DNA of 64,000 bases from Lithospermum erythrorhizon. Taxonomy: Eukaryota; Streptophyta; Magnoliopsida; Boraginales; Boraginaceae. Positions within the stretch are counted from its first letter, which is position 1, and every line of letters begins with the position of its first letter. The notes below the pieces were generated by a model that saw only the letters and a program-made list of their open reading frames with translations, had not been told where the DNA came from and made no database searches. Of this stretch, positions 11,401 to 23,008 are shown one piece after another. The position numbers and the translations under genes were made by a program. The stretch spans positions 47,890 to 111,889 of the forward strand of contig JADFUC010001790.1 in assembly GCA_019722365.1 (NCBI GenBank), in the 5' to 3' direction.

Positions 11401-13499
11401 TGGAAGTTTTAACTAAAGGAAGGCCATCAAGGAAGCCAAGCCTTATCTCCGTGCCCGAGGAGACGAGACTTTTTACTTTGACCTTACGAAATACCGGCTT
11501 AATGCCTCACTGGCTACGGTCGGTAAGGATGTCTGGGGTTCCACACATCTCTCCGCCGCATCTATGACGTTTATCCGCATAAAAAATGGGTGGGTGGTAA
11601 ATACAACGGCAAATCAAGAACGATATGAACGAATAAATATATATATGTATCGTGTTACGACTCCCAAACGTAGCGAGATCCCGAAGCGGCATTCACATTC
11701 CTGGGGACCGACGATACCTACTCAAATCAGACACCCTCTCGCAATGGGGACCTCAGAATACCGAGCCGCCGAATTCGACGTGAATGTCTCCACAGCCGCA
11801 CCCTTCGCATGGCCGGGCGGGGCGGCATCCTAACCATACTGGAACCGCTCATCCATACCTCCTTTCGAACAAAGACTCGAGTTGGGCTGGGTTTCCTTTG
11901 GCATCTTGTCTACCTGGGGATACAGCATGTCCCAGCCTGCTTCACGAAATGGTGTGCCCACCTAAATGGGAGGTATTATGACAACTAAAAAATAACTCTA
12001 CGGAAGGTTCTATATGAACTATCCTACAAACTACTATGAATATGGTAACTTGGCCACCCGGCCAAGCGTATTTGCCCTGGGAGCCTAGTTTGCGCCTAAT
12101 AAAATGTTATTTACAAAAGGGCAGTGCGGGGAACCTACAACCGTAGGGAAAGTGGATTCTATGTATATTTAAGGTCAGCCCAACCCGTAAAACGCCTTCG
12201 ATTGATGTGATCGATCCGCGGTTCGTAGCCTTTATCCTCATTGGGAGTCGACTTGCCAGTGCGGGGGAATAAAAATATCGCTTAAAGTTATTTAGGTCAC
12301 GGGGAAATGGAACGTGGGGTGAATCGCCAGCATGTAGGAATGGCGGCGAAGATCACTCCGATTGCCAGAAGGTCCGAAGTCAGCCTATTCTGTGGGGAGT
12401 GCGAAGCGGCAATCTACCAAGCGCGCTGCCGGTGCCTGATCGCCGTAAGTGTGTCAGACGGATTCTTCCTCCGGGTCATTGGGCGCATACCGACACACGC
12501 CCTCCACTACCTCCCGAGGAATTCTATGTTAGCAAAGTGGGCCGGAAATGAGTAAAACCTAAAATCGCCCATGGTAATCTCAACCGCCTAGAAATTAACA
12601 AAAGTCTGCTACAAAAGCGTGCGGATCTGTGGTCCATTGAAGACAACGGGCGAAATTCTACCAAGAGACTTTGATGATGTTGTAACTGCCAAATTATCTC
12701 TGTGTTAGTATACGATACGGGATTAAACACAAGTTGTGAAAATTAGGAATCATGTCAAACATAAAGGTTTTGGGAAAGGAAAGAGGGTTTCCAAGCACAT
12801 CCTTACGTAATCGCCAGAATCTTCAACCATCAAGCTCATATTCACCTTCTGTGATCTAACACGTGCTTCCCGATACCCCAAATATTAAATTAGAATAGGG
12901 ATTAATCTTCCTACTTCATAAACGCCGTTAAAACCCCCAAAACAATCAACCTCAAACCCTAAAAAAAGACACGATTGGGGCGACACACCTAAAGCGTCCC
13001 AGACACACCCTTCATTCACCGAATGCCTTCTCCTTCAGATGACCTCGATTATACCTCAAATCGTGACTCATACCTGGGAGGCGATAAAAAAACAACACAA
13101 TAAATATACGGGGCTTAAACGCGACCTTTCGCTAAGGAAGAAAAGATCGTACATAGAAAACGAACTCGATTGCAGTCAAGATGAACAAATAAGAGTAAAA
13201 TGATTTGGCAGGCGTGAATAAGCTAGTCGAGCAAGATGGCTTAAAAATACAATGAATGTCAAGGGGATTACCTTTTATAGGCTTATAATCCATTTGAAAG
13301 GTGGTTCATTCCCGAGGTAAAATGCCAAGAAAAGTGGGGTTTCTTTTGTTCCATAAAGAAGGGTCAATCGCTTAATAAATCTACTCGTAGGTTGCTCCAG
13401 TCAAAGTCATGACATTCAAGCCAAGCGATACTCATTCAATACCTTATACTTACTCTAAGTGCATCTGAACGAACGGTTCTTGGCCATAATGAAAGATCA
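11401..13499. other. Post-pol region of the Tat-like element, right part
   Basis: No recognisable domain on either strand. Short open frames (11564-11833 plus, 12307-12555 plus, 12524-12730 minus) have no family motif and no supporting context. The last part, 12.9-13.5 kb, becomes AT-rich toward the 3' LTR. Confidence 0.4.
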
Positions 13500-14070
13500 A
13501 AAATCATTTCTCTTCACTTTCACCATTCCTCGGCCGGGCAAATTATATATATACTATTTTAAAATTTCAACATATTCAAGGCCATAGCCAGATAGCCTCT
13601 GGCCGCATTTCAGACAGACAAGACGCCGACACGCTGGCATTTATCCCTACAATAAATACGCATTTCATGATAACTCACAGACTTTCCTATAAATACCCCA
13701 TCACTAAGAACTTCCCTTAATTCCAAATTCTTATTCTCTCTAAGACATTTCGATATTCCTTGCATTCTCACATAACCCAAAATACCGATCACTCGATAAC
13801 GGATTGCTTAGCGACCACACCCCGCGGTCACACTTTCAGTCCGACTACGAGTAGATCTCGAACTCGCTGGATCTATAACATCGGGCAGCATCTACGAACC
13901 CGCTGTAGTTAGTTAAAGACGCTACTCTCCGAGATCCAAGCGCTTCAAGCAGAACAATTTCAACCCGATTGACTCAAGCTGGCTGAAAGTGCCCCCTGGG
14001 GCCCATCCTAAGCTCCAATACAGTGCTCCCATCCGAAACTTATAATAATATATTCGTAGTGAGTGGTATA
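13500..14070 (+). repeat. 3' LTR of the Tat-like element
   Basis: It aligns with 3860-4410. Shared blocks are ATATATACTATTTTA, the TATA box at 13688-13695 within CCTATAAATACCCCATCACTA, a stretch beginning TTAATTCCAAATTCTTA, CACACTTTCAG, and CAATTTCAACCCGATT. The match fades near 14070, which I take as the right end. It has diverged from the 5' LTR by many small indels and substitutions, so the insertion is old or the assembly is poor here. Confidence 0.7.
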
Positions 14071-14836
14071 AATCACTAGCGATACACTGAATAGTGGCCG
14101 TTTAAAGAAGACGACAAAGTGCATATTAGTCACCACTTTATTATATGAAGTTAATTTGGGAGCTATCCTATAGTTGGCTGCATGTTTTGGCACAGTTCGT
14201 TCTGATTTTCCGATTTCGCGCTAAACCGATTCTATCGGGCCAAATACACCAACTATTTCGGTTAAAAATTTATTCGCTTAATCGCCTTGCTAACGCCTCT
14301 GCTTTTATACTTGCATCTGCCTTCCTTGCCTTTGGCTTGCCGATTTTACAACAATAGCATAATATATTAAAATGTTCATAATTGTTGAAGAAAGTGGCTA
14401 GAACTGTTAAGTGAAAAAAGTAAACCAAACTAAAATGAAAGTACATGAATTTTAGAAGCTATAAGGAGCATAAACATCATTCATGATACACATAACATTA
14501 TTTGTTAAAACATGTTAAAATATCACAAATATAAATATTTAAAACAAATATATACATATAATAGGTTCGATTTTGTAGGTTTCGGTTCGGTTCGGTTGAT
14601 AATAAAACCGAAATCGATTAATTATTGTCTGTTTTGATTATTTTAAACCATTTCGGATTGGTAATATTTTTTTCCAACAAAATCGATTGAAATGCGGTCC
14701 TTTTTTTCGATTTGAACCCAAGCTACAACCTCCCTTCAACTGTGTACAAATAACTGTGTACAAAAGGATAAGTTGGTATTTGGATATCGACTCTGTTAAA
14801 CCCCCCCACCTTCACCTCAAAACCGCTGACAACGCT
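14071..14836. other. Spacer upstream of the TPR gene
   Basis: AT-rich. At 14575-14670 there are repeated TTCGGTTCGGTT and AACCGAAATCGATT motifs, with related motifs at 14210-14280. Such CGGTT-rich patches are common in non-autonomous hAT elements of plants, but I could not define ends. The interval should also contain the TPR gene promoter. No TATA box can be assigned without knowing the transcription start. Confidence 0.35.
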
Positions 14837-14906
14837 ATGCTCTCTGTGCATTCAAATCCCACTCTTCATTCTGCATCTTCTACCTTATTCCATCGACCAA
14901 ATAGGT
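14837..14906 (+). other. Possible first exon of the TPR gene (transit-peptide-like)
   Basis: ATG at 14837 opens a frame MLSVHSNPTLHSASS, then TLFHRPN, and meets a good splice donor (AATAG|GTAACT). It is Ser/Thr/His-rich, lacks acidic residues and looks like a plastid targeting peptide. However, it ends with two bases over a codon, which does not join in frame to the open reading of the next candidate exon (16792-16861). Either an exon is missed, an indel is present, or this is not part of the gene. Confidence 0.3.
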
Positions 14907-16791
14907 AACTCAAATCCCACTCTTTAATTTGCTTATTTTATTCACTAATTCCACTTGTAACTGCTTCAGGAGGAGCTTGGTTTTATCTTATCAACAATTT
15001 TTTTTACTATTTTGGTTAAATATGTGCTATTTTATGCTAAGAATTAGTTACTAGTATAATTTGGCTGGATTAATCTCAAGAAATATACGTTTTCATTCAA
15101 ATGATTAGTTGCTCAAAGTACCAAGACGTCATTTGGTCACCATTCAATGCAGGGAGGGTAATCGAGTTGATGTTTTATAATGTTGATTGGCTACGTTTTA
15201 GTTTTTCAAGGTGAATCGAGGTTAGTCAACGTTAAAAATAACATTCACCTCCATCACCATAGCTTTTGAGGGCTATCTTGAATTGTCACTAAAATTAAGA
15301 ACTGGTTGAATTAGTGTACATTTACTATTATACATTCGTTTATAGTTAATAAGAGTGGACGAGAAAACAAATGGGTAGAAAATAGGTCAGAAAATTAAAT
15401 AATACGGAGTATAAAATATAAATGTGGAATATTTTGTTAGAAGTAAGGACATATGTCATCATTCTTGACAGATGAAGCATTTGCTACTCCCGTTTGGTCA
15501 TTAACTTAGATAGAATGGGAGAGAGCCTTGAGGTCCAATCCCTTAATTGACATGACAAACATGATCGGAAGCCTCTCTTCCTGTTTTAGTTACATAAGAA
15601 ATACTCCATAATTGTAAAGGCGACCGCCCCCTTCCTCTCTAGCAAACAAATCAAACTAAGCCTAAAAGGAATTGATAGTAGGAGGAGGAAAAGGGGGAGG
15701 GGGCTTTTATTGTTGTATTCAATTTCTCAGAATTGTGACATTGATATTATCATGTCTTCTGTTTTGATGGAGGTAATATCTCAGGCTTTAGTGAGAACTT
15801 CAGGTTGAATTGGTTTGATTAAAAAGGCATGCATAAGAGATGGATAGGATATATTTAATTACTATTGTCCTGAAAAATTCAGGCCCACTCTTTTTCCTCC
15901 TCAGCAGAGCATGGCTTCTAGCTAAATTAATTTTGCCTCATTCCTAATTTTGATTGTCATATTTATCACTTAACACTAACTTGACTACTACCTCCAATTT
16001 ATAGAGATAGAGAAAGTCACCAGTCAAAATGATAATTAGGATAATAGATCCCTTAGTATTTCTTTGTGCAGTTGTTAATAATAGTTACTTTCTTCATTTC
16101 TCTTTACTTGTCTTTTTAATCTTAATTTTTTGTTTCATAATACATGTCTTTCTAGCATAGAATATTGTATTTTTATATTTTTAATGTACTTTTTGACTAC
16201 TTTTTTCTTATTAAATTATGAACACACCAATTATATCGTTTTAATTAATTGACATTTTCATTTTCAATATACTTTTTGATTTATTTTTATTTTTTATTTT
16301 TTTTTAATTTATGTGCAAATGACTAAAAAGACAAGTAGAAAAAATGGAAAGTGTAAAATTTATGTTTTTCTATGTTGTAGTTTTGAGTTGATCATATAAT
16401 TTGTATGGCCCTTTCATCATCTGAATTGATTCCAACAATTCTGGCTTTTCACTACTACTATGTAACCGCTTATTGGTGGAGTCAATCCTATAAATTTTCT
16501 CTTTTTATCTCGTATGTGCAGTCATTGAGTGAAATCCAATTTTTTTTTAATTTTTATTATGATTTTTTGTAACTGGTGCTCTCCGGTATGTCTGTTGGAT
16601 GTTAGAGCTAGCACTTTAAAATTATTTTTCACATTTATTACTTTCGAGCTTCATGTCATGGTGCAATCAAAGATTTTATATTATATAGCTCTTGGATATA
16701 ATACAATAAATCAAAATGTTCATTACGCTATTTATGCTTTGTTACTATGTGAAGTAGTAGTAGTCTTTAAGCCGTCTTGGAGTCAGTGCAG
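14907..16791 (+). other. Putative first intron or upstream region of the TPR gene
   Basis: Very AT-rich sequence with T-runs and no recognisable coding block. This is consistent with a long 5' intron or an untranscribed upstream region. The open frame 16529-16810 is hydrophobic only because the DNA is T-rich, and I do not call it. Confidence 0.35.
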
Positions 16792-16861
16792 AAACGACCT
16801 CCCGTTATAACTCACAAGAGGGGTGAGCTATGTTCAATCAGCACCACTCTTGGCATTGGGG
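16792..16861 (+). other. Possible second exon of the TPR gene
   Basis: A 70-bp stretch sits between a good acceptor (CAGTGCAG|AAACGA) and a good donor (GGGG|GTATGT). It reads RPPVITHKRGELCSISTTLG in its only open frame. Its donor leaves one base over, while the acceptor before 17025 requires two, so it does not join directly to the main exon chain. An acceptor at 17102 would fit the phase. It may be an alternative 5' exon or part of a 5' UTR. Confidence 0.35.
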
Positions 16862-17025
16862 GTATGTTGTATTGTATTATATTATTACATAACTTTTGAG
16901 CCTACCTCGAAGAATTTGGATCCTCCATCTATATCTTGAGCACTTGTTATGCTTTCTGCGTAGAGTGTAGTGTTGCATTGCAGACACACCTGTTGTGATT
17001 CTATTTGGCTGCCTGAATTTTCAGG

Positions 17026-20000
17026 ATGAATGAACATTGGTTGCACACTTTTGAGTTAGAGAAAGGTTGCTTTGCTTTTGATGCTTGTCTTCACCGCAGA
17101 GCATGCAATGTGATACTTTACCAGATACCCAATTCTGCTCGTCGATTCATATTGCCTGTTGCTGCAACAACATCATCAGAAGTAAATGGTCAAGTTCAAA
17201 GAGTTCAATCTACTTCAGGTTCTTTGAGTATGGGAAACTTCAAGGGGTAAGTATAACTGCATGACCAGTTGCTGGAACCATCTTGCCAGGAATCATATGC
17301 TTATATTTTTCAAAAGACGTGGTTTCACTATATGTATAGATCATATGGAACATATAAATTCTCCTCGTCTTTTCTTTAGTGACTGTGTATTCTCTCTAAC
17401 TCATTCCCCGTTGCTAAAATAACTTGTCTATTTGAGCTAATTTCGAAGTGCTGTGGGGTACTAATTATTTTTTGCAAGCATCTTCTGTTAACAAAGTTTA
17501 CTTAATTCAAATTTCTTTCGAGTCTCATTACATATCTTTTCAGAGAGTTGGATGATTTGTTTAATGAAGTCAAAGCTCTGACACACTTGGGGAAGGAAAA
17601 GGAAGCTACATGTCTATTGCAGGCAAATTTTGAAGCTGTCCAAGAACAGCTTGATATGGGTGCAAGAGGCATAGAAGAGGCTGCGACCCTTGATGTAATA
17701 GCTCTTGGTTATATGACTTTAGGAGACTTGAGCATGGTCTTGTCCTTGTTAGATGAGGTGATTCTATTTCTGATACATTATCTTCATTTATAGGGAATAC
17801 CTACTTTATTCTGGGATTTTGGCAGGGAAAATGAATAAGTGACGTAGAAGCAACAAACAATAATCAATAACATTTCCAAATGCCTATAAAGATTCTCTGC
17901 CTGAGCAAGGTGGGGGGGTGTCGGATAGTATCTAGCCTTACCAATGTGATAACATTGGAAGTTTTCGAGTTGACGAACGACTATCTACTATTCATAATAG
18001 ATAAGAAGCGTAAGCAGTGTAATGTGACTTCTTAATTTATTCCATCATATCCAAGAGCCAGAGAATATAACGTATTTGACTCCATAATACATGGAAACAA
18101 GTGCCATTGAAGCACCTCTAGTAAATTCGTCATCGATCTTTATAGTGAAGAAAACATGAATCTCTCTCACAACTATATAGGCAGACTCTTATCACTTTTT
18201 TTCATGTGCACCGTGGTGAAAACCTAGTGCCTGTTTATTCTAGTTCTCTTTCTTTGTTTATTGTTCTATGTTATTTTTTTGGTGATATATCACATTATCA
18301 CCTCAGCTGTCATCCACCTTATCTTTCACTTTGTCACTTTTTGTGCTGTTGTATTTGTGATGGAAGCTGGATGAGATCGTTAAAGAGTTAAAGGATGACG
18401 AACCTCTTCTTGATTCGATTCTCATGCATATGGGCAGCATGTGTACAAAGTTGGAAAACTTTGAGTCAGCAACATACTGTTACAGCAGAGCCATTGAGAT
18501 TATGGAGAGTCGATATGGAGAGATGATAACTAAAGTCATTAACAAATGTGTTTGTTTTCAGAATTAACTAAATATTATAAAAATGGTTTGGAACTCTGCT
18601 TCTTTTGATCCAACCAATGGTGCTACGAATAGCAATGCTTTTGTTTTGTGATATATTCACAATTTATGTCTGTTATTTTGGTCCTTGAGCAATATCTCAA
18701 GTTTTTCCAGTTAGGGGAAAGTATCTAAAATAGTATTTCTTTCTTGTAGGAGAGAGTTCTTCTTCTCTTGTTCCACCACTGTTAGAACTGGGTAAAGTCC
18801 TTAGTTGCACTGGTAGTGCCGCAAAAGCAATAGAAACTTACCATCGGGTCACCAAAATCTTGGAATCTGCCAAAGGGGAAGAATGTGAGGAATTAACAGT
18901 GCCTCTAATTGCATCAGGCAATCTTTTGATAAAAGAAAGAAAAGGGGCAGATGCTGAAAGTATCTTCGATAGGTTTTGATTTATCCCTTCAACGAATAAC
19001 ATGTGTCTACTTCTTAAGTGTCTACTCACCTTTCTTTTTTCATTTGAATTAAAGAGTTCTAAACATTTACATCAAGTTACATGGGGAACAAGATGGCAGA
19101 TGTGGACTTGCTATGTCTTCACTGGCACATGCTAAGTGTGCAAAAGGTAATCTTATAGACCCCCGCTCATGTTAATACTGCTTCTCTAAAAACTTCTAAC
19201 TTGAGAACCATGAGTAGAGTGATTTGCCCTGCATGTGGGACATTCTTACTTGGCAGAAAAGTCTGTTACTGAAAACCCTTGGGAATTTTTTTGGTTGTGG
19301 GTATAACCTTATTTTTCAATCCGACTATCCTCTGTATCTTTTTTTTAAGGCATAATGATAATATTATGATGCTTCCTCCCGAAGTTTAACTCTTTAAACT
19401 TTGAGATACCTATTCTAAATTTATAGGTGACGTGGATGAAGCCATTGTTCTCTACAAAAAGGCACTTAAGATTGTTGAGGATTCAAAATTTTTGGCAGTT
19501 GATGACAACACAATGGAGAAGATGAGAATTGACTTGGCAGAGCTGCTCCATGTTGTGGGGAGGTGAAGATTTTACCTTGGCTATGGTTGTACATTGGGAC
19601 TTCTTAAATTATTTTTCAGTATTGCTCTATTAGTTATCAGTTGCCATAATCATATTATCCATAACCTGCTAAGGGCTTTTTTTTCCAGTCGACTGCTTGA
19701 CAGCTACCTTATATAATATGGTAGCAATTACTCTTGCTCCCTTTTTAGAAGTTTTTTTTGTTTTCGTTTTTTCCCTTGGCCCAAGATGGATATAGTTTTC
19801 TAGTTTTGTTTGTGAAGGGATTTTTTCCATAACATTCCGATATATATCTTAAGAGGCATTGGGGCATGTTGAGTTGTATTCTGCTATATTTATCTACTCA
19901 ACATCCTTTCTTGAGTCCACTCTGATCACAGTATAACTAGACTCAATGTTATATGTTTGAAATATAGGTAAAGCCCTTGGGTGATGTTATATATATATAG

Positions 20001-20723
20001 TTCTATTGGTTTTAGGGTTGATGAAAGCCGAGCTTTACTGGAACAATGCTTATTGATCTCTAACAAGTATAGAGGGAAGGAACATCCTAGCTCAGTTACC
20101 CATCTGATTAATCTAGCATCTTCATATTCACGGAGTAAGATTTTTCCAGAAGCTGAGCGCCTCCTGAGCTTAGGCTTGAGAATAATGATGAAAACAGTTC
20201 CGCCAGATGATCCGTCCCTCACTTTTCCCATGTTGCATCTTGCTATCATTCTGTACAACATGAACCGGGACGAAGAAGCTGAAGAATTGGCCTTGGATGT
20301 GATCCGCATTCGTGAGAGTGCATTTGGAAACGAATCTCTTCCAGTAGGTAAGATTGTTAATATGATTTTCACCATCCCCTACAGGGTTGTGATATCTCTT
20401 TATTATATGATCCCGTCTAACATAACAGCAAATGTTCTGTACTTAATATTACAATGGGACTTTCTATTGCAGGAGAAGCATTGGACTGTTTGGTCTCCAT
20501 CCAGACTCGACTACAAAAAGATGACCATCAGTTGTTAGGCCAGCTGAAGAGGCTGTTAAAAATCCAAGAGAAAGCATTTGGGCATGAAAGCGAGGAGGTT
20601 ATAGGAACACTAAAAAAGATTGTATATTACTTGGGGAAAATAGGGAAGAAGGATGAAATATTCCCTCTACGGAGAAGATTGACAATGCTGCGAAAGAAAT
20701 CTAGGGATATGGTTCAGTATTGA
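17026..20723 (+). CDS. TPR-repeat protein, kinesin-light-chain/nephrocystin-3-like
   Basis: Eight exons: 17026-17246, 17544-17757, 18367-18517, 18750-18972, 19055-19146, 19427-19562, 20016-20347, 20473-20723. They join in frame to 540 codons including TGA (539 residues). Acceptors are AG and donors GT, except after 18517, where the intron begins GAGAGA. The protein is a helical array of TPR units of the 42-residue KLC/NPHP3 type, from about residue 80 to 500. Recognisable units are ALTHLGKEKEATCLL, LSCTGSAAKAIETYHR, KGDVDEAIVLYKKALKI, HPSSVTHLINLASSYSRS and NMNRDEEAEELALDVIRI. TPR arrays bind partner proteins, and no enzymatic motif is present. The closest relatives I recognise are the single-copy plant TPR-like superfamily proteins described as organelle-targeted or unknown. 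The start at 17026 is the first in-frame ATG of the chain. Upstream exons could add an organelle-targeting N terminus. Confidence 0.85.
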
Positions 20724-21229
20724 TACAAAAGTTCTGTTCTCCATTTCAATATAGTGAAGTTTTTATCATTATGTGAAGATCTAATTACATCTCTTCTGCT
20801 TTCCTGAAAGAGGTAATTCCTAACTATTCTCCAAGATGGATCAGTAGACGAAGAAAAATGTACTCACACAGATGCTAATATATGATTTACCAGCTTTTAA
20901 GTCTCATTTAATTGATATTAATATGTGATGCCCATTAAGTAATAATTGATGAAGGATAGCTTAGCACACCGAACAAAGAAAATGAAGACGAGTAAGGCCA
21001 TAGTAATCAACAAAATGGTTATTGATGAGCATTGTAGTATTCAGCTACTGAGGGCCAGCCCTAGAACAAGAGTCTAGGAAGTGTACCCCATCTTCCAAAG
21101 GATCTAAGCAGCTTAATTCCCAAACCAACGTGTGGGGAGAAAAATTAGAAAATCAACACCTACGAATATAAGGAACTTTCATGGATTCTAAAAAAATCAT
21201 AGACCATTGACCATTGTCGAATTATGTGT
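20724..21229. other. 3' UTR and spacer after the TPR gene
   Basis: AT-rich sequence with no gene. It must contain the TPR 3' UTR, but no classical AATAAA signal stands out immediately after the stop. Confidence 0.4.
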
Positions 21230-21366
21230 GGGATCCAATATACACACACCCAAATAGTGTTTTTTTTATCACTGAAATGACTATTTTACCCCTGAGCATA
21301 ATTTATGTAACTAACACACTTACAAATAGGGGGGCAAAATAGTCATTTCACCCCCAAACACTTACT
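21230..21366. mobile_element. MITE, second copy (right end incomplete)
   Basis: GGGATCCAATATACACACACC, then CAAATAGTGTTTTTTT and AAATGACTATTTTACCCC, a short centre, and the inverse arm GGGGGCAAAATAGTCATTTC with CCCAAACACTTACT. It closely matches 1135-1288, but the outer right arm (CTTGGGTGTGTGTATAAC in the other copy) is absent. It lies about 30 bp from the end of the RNase H remnant. Confidence 0.65.
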
Positions 21367-21393
21367 CCACCAATCAGCAGTTAAGGTCACATT

Positions 21394-21735
21394 TCATTTG
21401 AGTAGCGATATGGCCATATGGTCTGCAGCACCATTTGCTTCTCTAAAAATATGAGTGAAAGTAGCATTGCAAAGAGCCGCCATTGCCTTCAGCTTGGGTG
21501 ATCCGATATGAGTAGCTTAGTAGAGAGGTTTGAATCAGTTTCCGCCTGTATATTACAAAAGCCACGAACACAACAAATATGAAACCCTTCTTCAATGGCT
21601 TTCAACGACGAGACCTTCGTGATCTCTAAGTACGCCTCCACTTCCACTAACGCCAGGATTTCCTTTGCTAGCGCCATCTGTATTTAGTCTGTAGCAGCCA
21701 GCTATAGGCTTGAGCCATGGGATAACTAGTGGCGA
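21394..21735 (-). pseudogene. LINE-type RNase H domain fragment (RVT_3-like)
   Basis: On the minus strand the frame opens with RLNTDGASKGNPGVSGSGG then VLRDHEGLVVES, the hallmark N-terminal part of the plant RNase H domain carried by L1-type retrotransposons and RNase H-like proteins. AETDSNLSTKLL (second catalytic Asp) follows, then FTHIFREANGAADHMA (last catalytic Asp), and a stop at 21394-21396. At least two frame changes occur, and the stretch with the catalytic Glu seems shortened. No RT precedes it, so it is a 3' end fragment, as expected of a 5'-truncated LINE. Confidence 0.75.
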
Positions 21736-23008
21736 TGATTTTGAGTGGAAAGGCAACCTTACAATAATATTTTAATTATTATAAAAACCCAAATTATTTT
21801 AAAATGTACCTCACAAATACAATAATTGTGTAATTCCTTCTTTACCACAGTATTAAATAAATGTATGTATATTTTAATGTAAAAATAGATTCAGGGTAAC
21901 TAGAAAAGAGAAATAGCTCAAGAGGCACTCCATAAAAGAATTGATACCTCGAAGACCTAACTAACAATTAAACGATTGTTTTCAAGCAATCGATAAATTA
22001 GCCTAAAAAAATATTCAACACAAGTAAATGGAAATATACTTACCCTTAAATGTAAAGAGTGTTGAAGTATTTATAAAAGGAGTAAAGATTGAAAGGTTAG
22101 GTCCCTTTCACTCATTCATACTCCATTAAGATCCTTCCACTTAGTGGCCATCTATTGCTCCAAGCATGACAAACTTGTCCATGGCCCTTGGGCGGAGCCC
22201 AAACTCTCATAACTCTAGACCTAAGGAACCCAAAACCGAGTGTAGGAGTTGTAATTTAACATTTCCACAAGCAAAAGTACAGAATAATCTAATTGCATCG
22301 AGCGGCCAATCTCTCCCACAGACTAATCCAAGTAGAGCAAAATGAATCTTCCACTCGTAATATAATTTCATTGCATGCAATCCAATACTGCCTACTTTGC
22401 TTTATCAAACTTTTTGCATACAATGATACAAATACATTTGTTGATGCTCATATCTGAATGCTCACCAATCTAATATATATATGTATTGCACAAATAATCT
22501 TCTCAATCCGTCCAAATCTTTTGTAGTCACCAGCGAGAAATAAAGAATCACATTTGTTTGATGATTTCCCCGGTACTTATTACTTCTAGTATGTTTTATC
22601 ACTAGTATATAATGTCCTTAAGCATAAAGCTTAAAAATAATTTCTTAAATCATTTTCTTGATTGTTATATTAATTTTTGAAACCCATATTGTTCGAGTAC
22701 TTTCTATTTTATTTCTACATAAACTGATAGTAAAAATAAGGACCAAAGGCTTTAGTACCCATCAGAATCTTTGTTGGGGTGAATTCCACCCACCCCTCTT
22801 CAATTTTATTTGTTCTACCCATCAACCATTACAAAGTGCACCAATAAATCCATTATGTGAGTTGACCGGTATATTGACCGTTAACTCATTAAAAAGAGGG
22901 TCTTTAGTACTATTTTTTAAATATTGCGAGGTTAAAGTTTGTTTTTTATTAACTTGGAGGCCTTATCCGCAAATTCAAATAATTATTCCCTACTTGAAGC
23001 CCTAAATA
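21736..23008. other. Non-coding interval between the RNase H remnant and the GRF-like remnant
   Basis: AT-rich. No domain is recognised. The open frame 22658-23005 has no family motif. Part of this interval may be a terminal region of the MULE transposon whose transposase lies at 24.1-26.6 kb, but no long inverted repeat could be confirmed by eye. Confidence 0.35.

Larger units (their letters stand above)
3860..14070 (+). mobile_element. Ty3/gypsy LTR retrotransposon, Tat-like lineage, degraded
   Basis: The order is 5' LTR, primer-binding site, gag, protease, RT, RNase H, integrase, a long 3' region and 3' LTR, all on the plus strand. The two LTRs match over about 500 bp, including TATAAATACCCCATCACTA, a stretch beginning TTAATTCCAAATTCTTA, and CACACTTTCAG. 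Tat-like features are the leader sequence GACTTGATCGTCGGAGTG, the TGGCGCC primer site, the RT motif MPFGLKNAG, and about 3.8 kb between pol and the 3' LTR. Every coding domain is broken by many small indels. Outer ends are approximate because the LTR edges are eroded. Confidence 0.8.

Noticed and set aside
12307..12555. Plus-strand frame of 82 codons with several Cys residues
   Set aside because: No zinc-finger spacing matches a known family, and it sits in the damaged post-pol region.
19926..20375. Minus-strand open frame of 149 codons within the TPR gene
   Set aside because: It is antisense to exon 9 of the TPR gene, where both reading and splice sites are clear.
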